This document shows positions 8,511 to 15,729 of a stretch of 22,484 bases of DNA, piece after piece (positions within the stretch are counted from its first letter, which is position 1; each line of letters starts with the position of its first letter). The DNA is from an uncultured Bacteroidota bacterium (lineage in GTDB: Bacteria; Bacteroidota; Bacteroidia; Bacteroidales; VadinHA17). Position numbers and translations under genes: made by a program. The notes below the pieces were generated by a model. It had not been told where the DNA came from. It did not search any database and was given only the letters and a program-made list of their open reading frames with translations. The DNA lies in the NCBI GenBank assembly GCA_903865465.1, contig CAIPJU010000224.1, forward strand, positions 1 through 22,484, read 5' to 3'.

Positions 8511-9152
8511 ATGGATAAAATAAGGATTTTAATTGCCGACGACCACCAGCTTTTTCGCAATGGCCTTAAAATACTGCTTAATGCATTCCCTGAATTTGAA
8601 ATTGCAGGGGAAGCCTCTAATGGTGAGGAGTTTCTGAAATTAATGAAGGAGATTCCTGCCCACATTGCCCTTATGGACATCAACATGCCTGAAATGGATG
8701 GCATCGAGGCTACACGGAAAGCACTGAAAATAAATCCTGATCTCGATATAATTGCCCTGTCGATGTATGGTGAGGAGGAGTACTATAATAAAATGGTCGA
8801 TGCCGGGGCCAAAGGATTCCTCCTTAAGGATTCCGACATCTCTGAGGTAAAGGATGCGATCCTTACTGTACGAAAAGGGGGTAACTATTTCTCCCAGGAG
8901 CTGCTTTACCACGTAATCCAGAAGATAAAAAACCGTGAGCACGAAAGTAAAACAGCCAACCTCTCGAGAAGGGAAAAGGAGATCCTGCTTAAGATCTGCG
9001 AGGGACTTTCGAACCAGGAGATCGCCGAAACGCTCTTCATAAGCAAGCGAACCGTCGATAAACACAGGGCCAACCTTCTTGGAAAGACAAATTCAAAAAA
9101 TACGGCAAGCCTTATCCTCTTCGCCATTAAAAATAAACTCATCGAAATCTGA
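8511..9152 (+). CDS. NarL/LuxR-family response regulator
   Basis: Two-domain transcriptional regulator of 213 residues. The receiver domain shows the acidic pair D10/D11, the phosphoacceptor D56 in MDINMP, S84 and K106 (FLLKD). The C-terminal LuxR-type helix-turn-helix runs from LSRREKEIL to the recognition helix ISKRTVDKHR. It is very probably the partner of the kinase encoded just upstream. An in-frame ATG at 8478 would overlap the kinase stop and add 11 residues before the conserved M-D-K-I-R-I-L-I-A-D-D start, so 8511 is preferred. Targets are unknown; waaA is the nearest divergent gene. Confidence 0.94.
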   Translation: MDKIRILIADDHQLFRNGLKILLNAFPEFEIAGEASNGEEFLKLMKEIPAHIALMDINMPEMDGIEATRKALKINPDLDIIALSMYGEEEYYNKMVDAGAKGFLLKDSDISEVKDAILTVRKGGNYFSQELLYHVIQKIKNREHESKTANLSRREKEILLKICEGLSNQEIAETLFISKRTVDKHRANLLGKTNSKNTASLILFAIKNKLIEI

Positions 9153-9245
9153 GAAGCAGTTTCGTAGATTTTAGTAATTTTATTATCAGATTTGATACGT
9201 TTTGATTTTTTAAAATAAATAGTTGAGTCTGCACTGAAAAGCTTT

Positions 9246-9333
9246 TTACCCCTAAATCCTCTAAAGGGGACTTTTAAACCAGCTGATTTTCAATTGTTCC
9301 CCCTTGGGGGGTTAGGCGTATGAACAATTGAAA
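9246..9333. repeat. Nested palindromic intergenic element
   Basis: Two structures share the 230-base gap between the response regulator and yraN. A perfect 12-bp inverted repeat (TTTCAATTGTTC at 9288-9299, GAACAATTGAAA at 9322-9333) encloses a C5/G6 hairpin at 9299-9311. To the left, CCCCTAAATCC...AAAGGGGAC (about 9249-9271) is roughly the reverse complement of CCCCCTTGGGGGGTTAGG (9299-9315). Words such as CCCCTAAATCCTCTAAAGGG are, from memory, frequent between genes in this phylum, so this is probably a dispersed intergenic repeat that may also end transcription. The remainder of the gap shows nothing else. Confidence 0.6.
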
Positions 9334-9382
9334 CCTGAAGTTTTTAATTTTCGGAGCGGACTCATAGTTTAAGACTGCATCG

Positions 9383-9748
9383 ATGGCAGAATCTCATGAA
9401 CTTGGACAGAAAGGCGAGGAACTTGCTGCTGATTATCTGAAGAATAATGGCTATAAAATTCTTTTCCGCAACTGGAAATGGGGCAGAAATGAGATCGACA
9501 TAATAGCCGAAAATAAAGAATATGTGATTTTTACTGAAGTCAAGACCCGGTCGGCTGATTATTATCTACCTCCCTCCTCAGCGGTTACGCATGAAAAACA
9601 AAAAGCAATTATCAGGGCTGCCGACGGGTATATACAAAGGTATAACATCAATAAGGAGGGGCGGTTTGATGTTATCACGATAATAAAAGGTGAAAATAAT
9701 TTCGATATAGAACATATTGAAGGGGCGTTTTATCCGACATTGAGATGA
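9383..9748 (+). CDS. yraN: YraN family (UPF0102) nuclease-fold protein
   Basis: A 121-residue member of the widespread UPF0102/YraN family, which has an endonuclease-like fold; the biochemical role is not settled. The sequence shows LGQKGEELAADYL near the N-terminus and the nuclease-like core NEIDIIA...FTEVKTR, with E37, D39, E52 and K54 in the positions expected for a PD-(D/E)xK active site. Length is typical (115-130). It stands between two palindromic intergenic elements and has no obvious operon partner here. Confidence 0.92.
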   Translation: MAESHELGQKGEELAADYLKNNGYKILFRNWKWGRNEIDIIAENKEYVIFTEVKTRSADYYLPPSSAVTHEKQKAIIRAADGYIQRYNINKEGRFDVITIIKGENNFDIEHIEGAFYPTLR

Positions 9749-9781
9749 TACCTTACCAGGATGGGCAACGATTATCTTCTT

Positions 9782-9882
9782 TTAACCGCAAAGGTCGCAG
9801 GGTTTCAGCAAAGTCCGCAAAGAAAAGCATTTGAATAAATCTTTGCGACCTCTGCGAAAAGCTTAGCGTATTCTGCGGTTAA
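9782..9882. repeat. Large imperfect inverted repeat between yraN and the MmcQ-like gene
   Basis: The left arm (9782-9822, beginning TTAACCGCAAAGG) and right arm (9841-9882, ending TTCTGCGGTTAA) are imperfect reverse complements over about 41 bases, identical in the outer 9 bases and in the inner CGCAAAG/CTTTGCG. The loop is 18 bases. Within each arm the word CGCA recurs at short intervals. It looks like a dispersed palindromic element of the AACCGCAAAG...CTTTGCGGTT type, which I recall from other genomes of this phylum. Confidence 0.65.
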
Positions 9883-9930
9883 TGGATTTTAATTTTTAAA
9901 CACCTGTATTCAAAAACCAGAATCTGCTAT

Positions 9931-10242
9931 ATGAATATTGAAGAATTAAGAGAATACTGCATTTCAAAACCTGGAGCGGAAGAGAGCTTCCCCTTCGGTG
10001 ACAACACACTCGTTTTCAAAAAGAACGGAAAGATCTTCGCCCTTGTAAATCTCGACGGCGACCTGAGCATCAACCTGAAATGCGAACCTGCCTTAGCCCT
10101 TGAGCTGAGGGAGAGATTTACCTCGGTAATCCCTGGCTATCACATGAATAAAAAGCACTGGAATACAGTAATGCTGAACGGTTCAGTTCCTGATAAGGTG
10201 ACCTTTTCATGGATAGATCACTCTTATGATCTCATCAGATGA
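9931..10242 (+). CDS. MmcQ/YjbR family protein
   Basis: A 103-residue protein of the MmcQ/YjbR family, small double-wing DNA-binding-like proteins whose cellular function is not established. Family features seen are the N-terminal helix with GAEESFPFGDN, the strand FKKNGKIFALV, the NLKCEP segment, and the C-terminal HMNKKHWNTV followed by a Ser-Tyr-Asp-Leu end. Length is normal. It is a single gene flanked on the left by the inverted repeat and on the right by a decayed gene. No promoter element is clear. Confidence 0.9.
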   Translation: MNIEELREYCISKPGAEESFPFGDNTLVFKKNGKIFALVNLDGDLSINLKCEPALALELRERFTSVIPGYHMNKKHWNTVMLNGSVPDKVTFSWIDHSYDLIR

Positions 10243-10292
10243 CTCTTTTTATAACAGGGTCTTATTAAAGTTTAAATAGAATGTACCTGGGT

Positions 10293-10701
10293 TCAATGGT
10301 ACAGGTTAGCGGTAGTTAAAATCTCCTTATGCTTTCTTAGCTGAAAGCCTCTCATTTTAATGTAAATCTCTACGGTCCGGATTGATGCCTCTATTGAAAA
10401 CGTTTTAAAGAATAACAGATCCCTGCTCGGTGAAAGCATATGGAGGTGTTCTGCGACCACCCCACCTTGATATTCCAATTTGGAATAGCAAGATATCGAA
10501 CTCCTCCTTTGTGAGTTGGAACATAAAGTCATCCGGGAAGCGTGATAGATTCCTTTTCACAGCTTTATTAAGGTTACCGGTAGTGACTCCGTAAAGCTCA
10601 GCCAGATCTTCATCCAGCATCACTTTTTTATCTCTTACTAAGAAGATCTTGTTTGTTATACTCTCATCCGGTATTGCAGGTTGATTGGTCGCTTTTGCCA
10701 T
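10293..10701 (-). pseudogene. Decayed ORF6N-domain (phage-type DNA-binding) gene
   Basis: The first 98 codons from the ATG at 10701 give a clear ORF6N domain: IFLVRDKKVMLDEDLAELYG, then VKRNLSRFPDDFMFQLT and PYAFTEQG. The frame then meets TAA at 10405-10407, where the family normally continues with a helix such as V-L-N-S-E-R-A-I. Codons just after the stop (NVFN) still resemble that helix, and the rest (EASIRTVEIYIKMRGFQLRKHKEIL in pieces) appears one base out of frame, ending at 10293. So there is one nonsense codon plus one frameshift, and the usual C-terminal half is missing. Intact members are typically about 160-190 residues and occur in phage and mobile contexts. The truncated 98-residue product could still be made, but I judge the gene broken. 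Confidence 0.8.
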
Positions 10702-11067
10702 GTATTTCGTGTTTGACGCTTATAAATTTACTTATTTAATTCTGATGTCGCAATTTGCGATTCCAAGTCTGGAGAGGACAATATTGGACCTCTTTATTAA
10801 CCTTGCGGATGACACATATTTGTCCCTTCCTTCAGGTCCCCGATGTACCTAACCAGATACTTCCCGGGAAAATTCCATGGAAATGAGGCCGATTCAACTT
10901 ATTTAAAGTCAATAAATGGTTAAATTATAGCATCTTTCGGGGAAAAAATAGCTGGGTTCAACCACATAATCAATGATCAGAATCAGTTTTAATTTTATCC
11001 CTTTTAACATAAAGTTGAAATGATTTTTTTAGCTTAGCATCTTATTATTAATTTATAATCACAGTAT
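10702..11067. other. Non-coding gap between the ORF6N remnant and the C1 peptidase gene
   Basis: This 366-base gap has no supportable gene. It holds a small dyad TCGCAA-T-TTGCGA (10748-10760), a pair of perfect palindromes (10861-10882), and on the minus strand an open stretch of about 33 codons without a start (10797-10898). The AT-rich part before 11068 should contain the peptidase promoter, but no exact TAnnTTTG is seen; TAAAGTTG near 11011 differs from it at one position. Confidence 0.5.
10861..10882. repeat. Two tandem 10-bp palindromes (TTCCnnGGAA)
   Basis: TTCCCGGGAA (10861-10870) and TTCCATGGAA (10873-10882) are each perfect palindromes of the same TTCCnnGGAA form, with centres 12 bases apart. 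They lie about 190 bases upstream of the C1 peptidase start. They could be a tandem operator; they also fall inside a short minus-strand open stretch, so they could be remnants of coding sequence. Confidence 0.4.
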
Positions 11068-12282
11068 ATGAAAAGCCGTATAATCTCATTCCTCTTACTT
11101 ATTTTTCTTCTTTCGCCTTCCTTTGCCCAGAACAAGGATGCAACATCAAAAAGCGCTACACAGGCAGGTGAAGGTTACAAGTTCACAAACCTTGTTGAAT
11201 TAAAAGCCACACCCGTAAAAAACCAGGCTGGAACCGGAACATGCTGGTGCTTCGCAACTACATCATTTATTGAGTCTGAACTTCTCAGAATGGGTAAAGG
11301 CGAATATGACCTTTCCGAAATGTATATCGTCAGGAATAACTATGTCGACAGGCTTAAAGATAACTTCGTCCAGCAGGGAAAAGGGAACCTCGGACAGGGA
11401 AGTATCGCCCATGACTTTATGGTAGAATTTACAAAAAACGGAATTGTACCTGATGAAGTTTATACAGGCTTAAATTATGGAATGCCAAACCACAACCACA
11501 GCGAGCTCAATGCCTTTGTTAATGCAATTGCCACGGTTCCCGTACAACGGAAAAAGGAGAGCGACCAGTATTTCAGCATTGTCGACGCTGTTCTCGACAC
11601 CTATCTCGGTAAGGTACCAGCCTCATTCACCTACAAGGGTGTTGGCTATACTCCAAAGTCGTTCACCGCAAGCCTTGGAATAAATCCCGATGATTACGTG
11701 GAGATCACCTCATTTACACTTTACCCATTCTATACCCAGGGACTTGTTCCAATTCCCGATAACTGGAGGAAACTTAATTTCTACAATGTTCCGCTCGATG
11801 AACTGATATCCATAATGGACTTCTCTCTCAACGCAGGTTATACTGTTGACTGGGATGGTGATGTAAGCGAGAAGGGATTTTCTCATTCACACGGAGTTGC
11901 TATAATTCCTGAAATTGAAAAGGTTGATCAGTATTCAGCTGCCGACAAAAAACGTTTTGGGAAAATGACAAAGGAAGAGAGAACCGCTGAAGCTTATAAA
12001 TTCAATGGTCCTTTCCCTGAAGTAAAAGTGACACAGGAATTCCGCGAAGAGGGATATGATAACCATTCAACAACCGATGATCACCTGATGCACGTTACAG
12101 GATTAACTAAAGATCAGGCCGGAACAAAATATTATATCACCAAGAACTCGTGGGGGACAACAAGAAATCCGTTCGGAGGATACCTGAATATGTCTGAAAA
12201 CTACGTCAGGGCTAAGACAATATTCATTATGGTTCACAAAAGTGCAATTCCTCCTGAGATAAGGACTAAACTGGGGTTATAG
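11068..12282 (+). CDS. Secreted C1-family (bleomycin hydrolase-like) cysteine peptidase
   Basis: A 404-residue papain-fold protease with an N-terminal Sec signal peptide (hydrophobic 5-16, likely cleavage after SFA-Q near residue 20), so it acts outside the cytoplasm. The catalytic triad is C59 in KNQAGTGTCWCF (with oxyanion Q53), H342 in DDHLMHVTG, and N360 in TKNSWG. The wide separation of Cys and His and the context of the Asn motif resemble the C1B/bleomycin hydrolase group more than classical papain. There is no propeptide of ordinary papain size and no visible type IX C-terminal sorting domain. A terminator lies about 40 bases downstream. Substrate is unknown. Confidence 0.87.
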   Translation: MKSRIISFLLLIFLLSPSFAQNKDATSKSATQAGEGYKFTNLVELKATPVKNQAGTGTCWCFATTSFIESELLRMGKGEYDLSEMYIVRNNYVDRLKDNFVQQGKGNLGQGSIAHDFMVEFTKNGIVPDEVYTGLNYGMPNHNHSELNAFVNAIATVPVQRKKESDQYFSIVDAVLDTYLGKVPASFTYKGVGYTPKSFTASLGINPDDYVEITSFTLYPFYTQGLVPIPDNWRKLNFYNVPLDELISIMDFSLNAGYTVDWDGDVSEKGFSHSHGVAIIPEIEKVDQYSAADKKRFGKMTKEERTAEAYKFNGPFPEVKVTQEFREEGYDNHSTTDDHLMHVTGLTKDQAGTKYYITKNSWGTTRNPFGGYLNMSENYVRAKTIFIMVHKSAIPPEIRTKLGL

Positions 12283-12322
12283 ATAATAGATATCCCTCAA
12301 AAGTTACACAGAGGGAAAACGG

Positions 12323-12357
12323 AGGGACACGGAGATATACTTTTCGTGTCTCTTTTT
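12323..12357 (+). terminator. Rho-independent terminator after the C1 peptidase gene
   Basis: Stem arms AGGGACACG (12323-12331) and CGTGTCTCT (12345-12353), with one G-T wobble, are followed by TTTT (12354-12357). The hairpin is preceded by TTACACAGAGGGAAAACGG, so the whole 12303-12357 block looks like a purine-rich dispersed repeat that doubles as terminator. On the minus strand there is no clean T-run. Confidence 0.6.
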
Positions 12358-12389
12358 GTTTCATTTGAGTATCGCTTTTCAAATATTAG

Positions 12390-13379
12390 TTACTCAATCA
12401 ATAGATTACAGCCTCTGATATCGCTGCTATCGAACCGTCCGATGACCTCAAATCCTTCGTCTTCACGAAGCCTTCCAAGGTCGCCGGTTGAAATGAATGA
12501 ACAGGAATTGATGTTTGCCAGGTCTATAATATTTATGCCACCTGTGACTCCTTTATCAAGGTGCACAGTGAGGGGATCGTGCGTATCGCGGATTAGAATT
12601 TTCATCCATGGCGGACAATAAAAGATTCCGTCACCCTTCGAATAGGCCTGACTCAGCAGCTCTGTCATCCCATATTCGGAATGAATTGCAGGAACATTGA
12701 ATTTCTCCTTCAATACCTTGTGAAGTTCCTGCCTTGTAACCTCCTTTCTTCTTCCTTTCATGCCACCTGTCTCCATTACAATTACCCCCGACAGATCAGG
12801 TGAATAAGCCTCCGCAAGGTCGAGCAGTGCAAAACTGACTCCCAGAAGCAGAACTTTATAATTTTCAGCTTTTGCAGTGTTAATTGCATCAATAAGTTCA
12901 AGGGGATTCTCCTTATAAAAACCGCTAAGCCGGTGAGAGCTGATATTTATTAAAGCGTTAGCCATATAAACCAGGGATGAGCCCGACCGTTCAACATATG
13001 AAGGAAGAAGCGCAGCAATCATGTATTCCTTCGGGTCGCCGTAGAAAATATTGAAACTCCTGAGAAAACTCTCCTCATAAAGGCTCAGGTCGCTCACATA
13101 ATGTTTCCCGGGATTTACTCCTGCAGTGCCGCTGCTTTCAAAAACAGTCTCTTCTTTCAGATTACCTGTAATGATCTTATGATTCCTGTAAAACTCAACA
13201 GGAAGGAAGGTCAGTCCAGACAAAGAGGATACGGCGCTCCTCTCCTTGCCCAGACAAGTAACAAATTCCTTATAAATCTGATTATTACTAAGCTGATATT
13301 GATAGGTATTAATGGCTAAATTTAAAAAACTGCCACGATCATTAACTCCAAAGATATCTCCTTTGATTTCCTGTTTCAT
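12390..13379 (-). CDS. LuxE-like acyl-protein synthetase / adenylate-forming enzyme
   Basis: A 329-residue protein of the LuxE/acyl-protein synthetase group within the adenylate-forming (ANL) superfamily. Visible motifs are SSGTAG (82-87, the phosphate-binding loop), YGMTELLSQAY (236-246, motif A5) and STGDLGR (297-303, the ATP-ribose Asp), then GRFDSSDIRGCN near the end. The usual mobile C-terminal domain of full-length ANL enzymes is absent, as in LuxE. By family knowledge it probably activates a carboxylic or fatty acid; no luciferase genes are present, so bioluminescence is not implied. The start codon overlaps the stop of the upstream lipoprotein gene by one base (TAATG), suggesting coupled translation. 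Confidence 0.82.
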   Translation of the reverse strand: MKQEIKGDIFGVNDRGSFLNLAINTYQYQLSNNQIYKEFVTCLGKERSAVSSLSGLTFLPVEFYRNHKIITGNLKEETVFESSGTAGVNPGKHYVSDLSLYEESFLRSFNIFYGDPKEYMIAALLPSYVERSGSSLVYMANALINISSHRLSGFYKENPLELIDAINTAKAENYKVLLLGVSFALLDLAEAYSPDLSGVIVMETGGMKGRRKEVTRQELHKVLKEKFNVPAIHSEYGMTELLSQAYSKGDGIFYCPPWMKILIRDTHDPLTVHLDKGVTGGINIIDLANINSCSFISTGDLGRLREDEGFEVIGRFDSSDIRGCNLLIE

Positions 13380-13909
13380 TATTTAGCTGGAAAAGTTGAA
13401 GTTCCATCGGGCTGGAATACCCATTCAAATGTGATCTGACCGAAAGCTACGCTGCTCCTGGTCTCATTAATCACACTTACAATCCTGATCTTGACATACT
13501 GTTCATCATTAGTCCTGTAAAGCCATACCTGATTAGCTCTCACAGGATCAGCCTGTCCTGTCCACAGAACAGATCCTACGGTCAGAAGATTTTTGAAGGC
13601 GGTCTCAGCCGATGCTGCATCCGCATAATCGCCAACCTTTGAAAAGGAGTTATTAAGATTACTTGCCTGTAGGGTAAGGCGTGGCGTACCTGTATCATTG
13701 TTGACATACAAAACAATATCGGGTCCGGGGGTAGCCGTGGTTGCCACCTTCCCGGCTTTTGAAAACGAAAAGCCATAAGCAAAGTAGGTAGTCGCCTTGT
13801 AAATAGTGTTATCGATAGAACTGGTACCCGAGGTATTGGAAGTGTTAACTTTTTTACAGGAAGTGAAAATAACAAGAGAAAGAATCGTAAGCGCAATAAT
13901 CTTATTCAT
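13379..13909 (-). CDS. Uncharacterised lipoprotein
   Basis: A 176-residue predicted lipoprotein. The signal peptide MNKIIALTILSLVIFTSC ends in a lipobox (FTSC) followed by KK. The mature part starts with a Ser/Thr/Asn-rich linker and is then beta-strand-rich, with features such as PGPDIVLYV, ANQVWLYR, YVKIRIVSV, and a closing FEWVFQPDG segment. I do not recognise a functional family; the composition is consistent with a small periplasmic or surface beta-sandwich protein. An in-frame ATG at 13942 would place 11 polar residues before the signal peptide, so 13909 is preferred. It lies upstream of and overlaps the LuxE-like gene, so the two are probably one transcription unit. Confidence 0.8.
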   Translation of the reverse strand: MNKIIALTILSLVIFTSCKKVNTSNTSGTSSIDNTIYKATTYFAYGFSFSKAGKVATTATPGPDIVLYVNNDTGTPRLTLQASNLNNSFSKVGDYADAASAETAFKNLLTVGSVLWTGQADPVRANQVWLYRTNDEQYVKIRIVSVINETRSSVAFGQITFEWVFQPDGTSTFPAK

Positions 13910-13983
13910 GGCTTTAATACGTGTTAATATTGGCAGGAACAACTTCAGTTATAACAAACCATGTGCCACAGATGTTCCCCTGC

Positions 13984-14031
13984 AAAAATAAAGAAAGCTG
14001 TTGGAAAAGTAGCATCTACGTTCCCAACAGC
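13984..14031 (-). terminator. Rho-independent terminator of pgk
   Basis: GCTGTTGG (13997-14004) pairs with CCAACAGC (14024-14031), and inside the loop GTAG and CTAC add a further 4-bp stem. On the minus strand the hairpin is followed by TTTCTTTATTTTTG. It lies 25 bases after the pgk stop and separates pgk from the lipoprotein gene. The T-tract also contains TATTTTTG, which matches the -7 promoter consensus and could serve the lipoprotein gene. Confidence 0.85.
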
Positions 14032-14055
14032 CCCTGCATTTAAAAATATTTAGTT

Positions 14056-15318
14056 TTATTCGCCTCTTATAGCTGTAATCCCTGGGAGTTTTTTACCTTC
14101 CATATATTCAAGCATTGCCCCGCCGCCGGTTGATACATAGCTCACCTTGTCGGCCAGACCGTTTTTGTTGATAGCTGCTACAGAGTCACCTCCGCCTATA
14201 AGTGTGAAGGCGCCATTAGCGGTTGCATCGGCAATAGCTTTTGCAACAGCTGTGGTTCCCTTCGAGAATTTTTCCATCTCAAATACACCCATCGGGCCAT
14301 TCCAGAGAATTGTTTTTGATGCCATAATGACTTCCGAGAACTTCTCAATCGTTTTTTCAGCAATATCCAGTCCCATCCAGCCATCTTCTACTGCATCGAC
14401 GGCAGTAATATTTGTGGCTGCATCGTTGTCGAATTTGTCGGCATTAAGACTGTCAACCGGAAGATAAAGGTTTACGTTTTTCTCCTTTGCCTTTGCAATA
14501 AGCTGAAGGGCAAGATCAAGCTTATCGCCTTCGCAGAGGGAGTTTCCTATCTTACCGCCCATTGCTTTAATAAATGTATAGGTCATTCCGCCGCCTATTA
14601 TTATATTATCACATCGGTTCAGCAGGTTTTCAATAAGCATTATCTTGTCCGATACCTTTGCACCGCCCATAATTGCTGTGAAAGGTTTCTGTGAGCTATG
14701 GAGCACTTTGTCCATGGCTGCAAGTTCACTGTTAATAAGAAAACCGAACATCCTGTTCTCTTCGGGGAAAAAGTCAGCTATGACTGCTGTTGTTGCGTGA
14801 GCGCGGTGAGCAGTGCCAAATGCATCATTTACATATATCTCTGCATATCCGGACAGCTGTTTAGCCATTTCTTTCTGTTTGACCTTCATCGCAGCCTTGG
14901 CCGCCTTCTTCTCCTCGTCAGTAACATTCTCGGGGAGAATAGGTTTACCCTCCTCCTGGGGATAGAAACGGACGTTCTCGAGAAGAAGAATCTCGCCTGG
15001 TTTCAGCGCGGCTGCCATTGATACCGCCGATTCTCCCAGACAATCATCAGCAAAAAGAATTTTCTTGTCAAGGTATTTCTCAAGAACTGGAATGACAGGC
15101 TTAAGTGAATATTTTTCCATCCTGCCTTCGGGCCTTCCCAGGTGAGACATCAGGATCAGGCAACCACCATCGCCAAGGATCTTTTTAATAGTCAGTAATG
15201 CTCCCCTGATACGGGTATCGTCAGTTACGGTGAATGTTTTTTTGTCAAGGGGCACGTTGAAATCGACCCTTACTATTGCTTTTTTACCTTTGAAATTAAA
15301 ATCCTGAATCATTTTCAT
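14056..15318 (-). CDS. pgk: Phosphoglycerate kinase
   Basis: Glycolytic enzyme that transfers the phosphate of 1,3-bisphosphoglycerate to ADP in the cytoplasm. It has 420 residues. Diagnostic motifs are VRVDFNVPL near residue 16, SHLGRPEG (58-65), YVNDAFGTAHRAH (162-174), the nucleotide-binding LIGGGDSVA, and the C-terminal STGGGAMLEY. The family minimum is about 390; the excess is mainly a Lys/Glu-rich insertion at about 122-150 (DEEKKAAKAAMKVKQKEMAK), which I recall as common in this phylum. ATG at 15318 or 15312 could start the protein. It has its own terminator and a -7-like promoter element on the minus strand. Confidence 0.98.
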   Translation of the reverse strand: MKMIQDFNFKGKKAIVRVDFNVPLDKKTFTVTDDTRIRGALLTIKKILGDGGCLILMSHLGRPEGRMEKYSLKPVIPVLEKYLDKKILFADDCLGESAVSMAAALKPGEILLLENVRFYPQEEGKPILPENVTDEEKKAAKAAMKVKQKEMAKQLSGYAEIYVNDAFGTAHRAHATTAVIADFFPEENRMFGFLINSELAAMDKVLHSSQKPFTAIMGGAKVSDKIMLIENLLNRCDNIIIGGGMTYTFIKAMGGKIGNSLCEGDKLDLALQLIAKAKEKNVNLYLPVDSLNADKFDNDAATNITAVDAVEDGWMGLDIAEKTIEKFSEVIMASKTILWNGPMGVFEMEKFSKGTTAVAKAIADATANGAFTLIGGGDSVAAINKNGLADKVSYVSTGGGAMLEYMEGKKLPGITAIRGE

Positions 15319-15356
15319 ATAACAAGTATTTTATGTGATTTGTAAATTTTCTTTTA

Positions 15357-15364
15357 CAAACCTA
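15357..15364 (-). promoter_or_regulatory. Candidate -7 element for pgk
   Basis: TAGGTTTG on the minus strand matches TAnnTTTG exactly, 39-46 bases upstream of the ATG at 15318. The expected -33 TTTG is not evident at 19-21 bases spacing. Confidence 0.45.
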
Positions 15365-15503
15365 CGTTTTTTTTGGAAATAATTGGCTGAAAAATAACCA
15401 AATTACACCCTAATTACCATAGTGGATATTAATATTCCTTCAGTTGGAATAATGGAACAATTCCGAAAGCATTGACAGTTTCTTAACTTAGCAAAATACT
15501 TAT

Positions 15504-15511
15504 TATCTTTG
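15504..15511 (+). promoter_or_regulatory. Candidate -7 element for tpx
   Basis: TATCTTTG matches TAnnTTTG exactly. It would place transcription start near 15518 and leave a leader of about 210 bases before the tpx ATG. A nearer, weaker candidate (GAACTTTG at 15666-15673) has one mismatch, so which promoter serves tpx is uncertain. Confidence 0.4.
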
Positions 15512-15533
15512 CTTTATATTCAGATTATTATTG

Positions 15534-15545
15534 GGTCGATCGACC
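15534..15545. repeat. Perfect 12-bp palindrome in the tpx leader
   Basis: GGTCGATCGACC is fully self-complementary and GC-rich against an AT-rich background. It begins about 16 bases downstream of the transcription start predicted from the -7 element at 15504, a position suited to a repressor site. Confidence 0.4.
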
Positions 15546-15729
15546 ACTTCAAGAGGATGGCGATGTTTGTTCATGCCAGAAAATAATTTGAGGTTCCAGA
15601 TCAGAGATTTAATTCGTTGAGCGATTTTTGAACCTGGATATTACTGCATTTCGTAAAATTAAACCGAACTTTGCAGCTTTGGAATTTGTTAGAGCAACTT
15701 ATCTATTAATTAATCTTGAAAATAAAATT

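Larger units (their letters stand above)
15319..15729. other. Divergent intergenic region between pgk and tpx
   Basis: This 411-base gap contains the pgk promoter on the left and a long leader for tpx on the right. Besides the two -7-like elements and the palindrome listed separately, I see no gene. An open frame from a TTG at 15628 runs into tpx, but its extra 34 residues are not part of the family. Confidence 0.6.

Noticed and set aside
10282..10303. TGTACC/GGTACA hairpin after the MmcQ-like gene
   Set aside because: A six-base stem without a T-tract is too weak to call a terminator.
10740..10775. Second ORF6N fragment (minus-strand peptide LESQIATSELNK)
   Set aside because: It is too short to assign and is bounded by a stop; it may be chance within AT-rich DNA.
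12390..13379. Part of a bioluminescence operon
   Set aside because: Only a LuxE-like enzyme is present; no luciferase or reductase genes are nearby, and such proteins occur widely in non-luminous Bacteroidota.
15628..15729. N-terminal extension of tpx from an upstream TTG
   Set aside because: The 34 extra residues are not part of thiol peroxidases and the family start coincides with the ATG at 15730.
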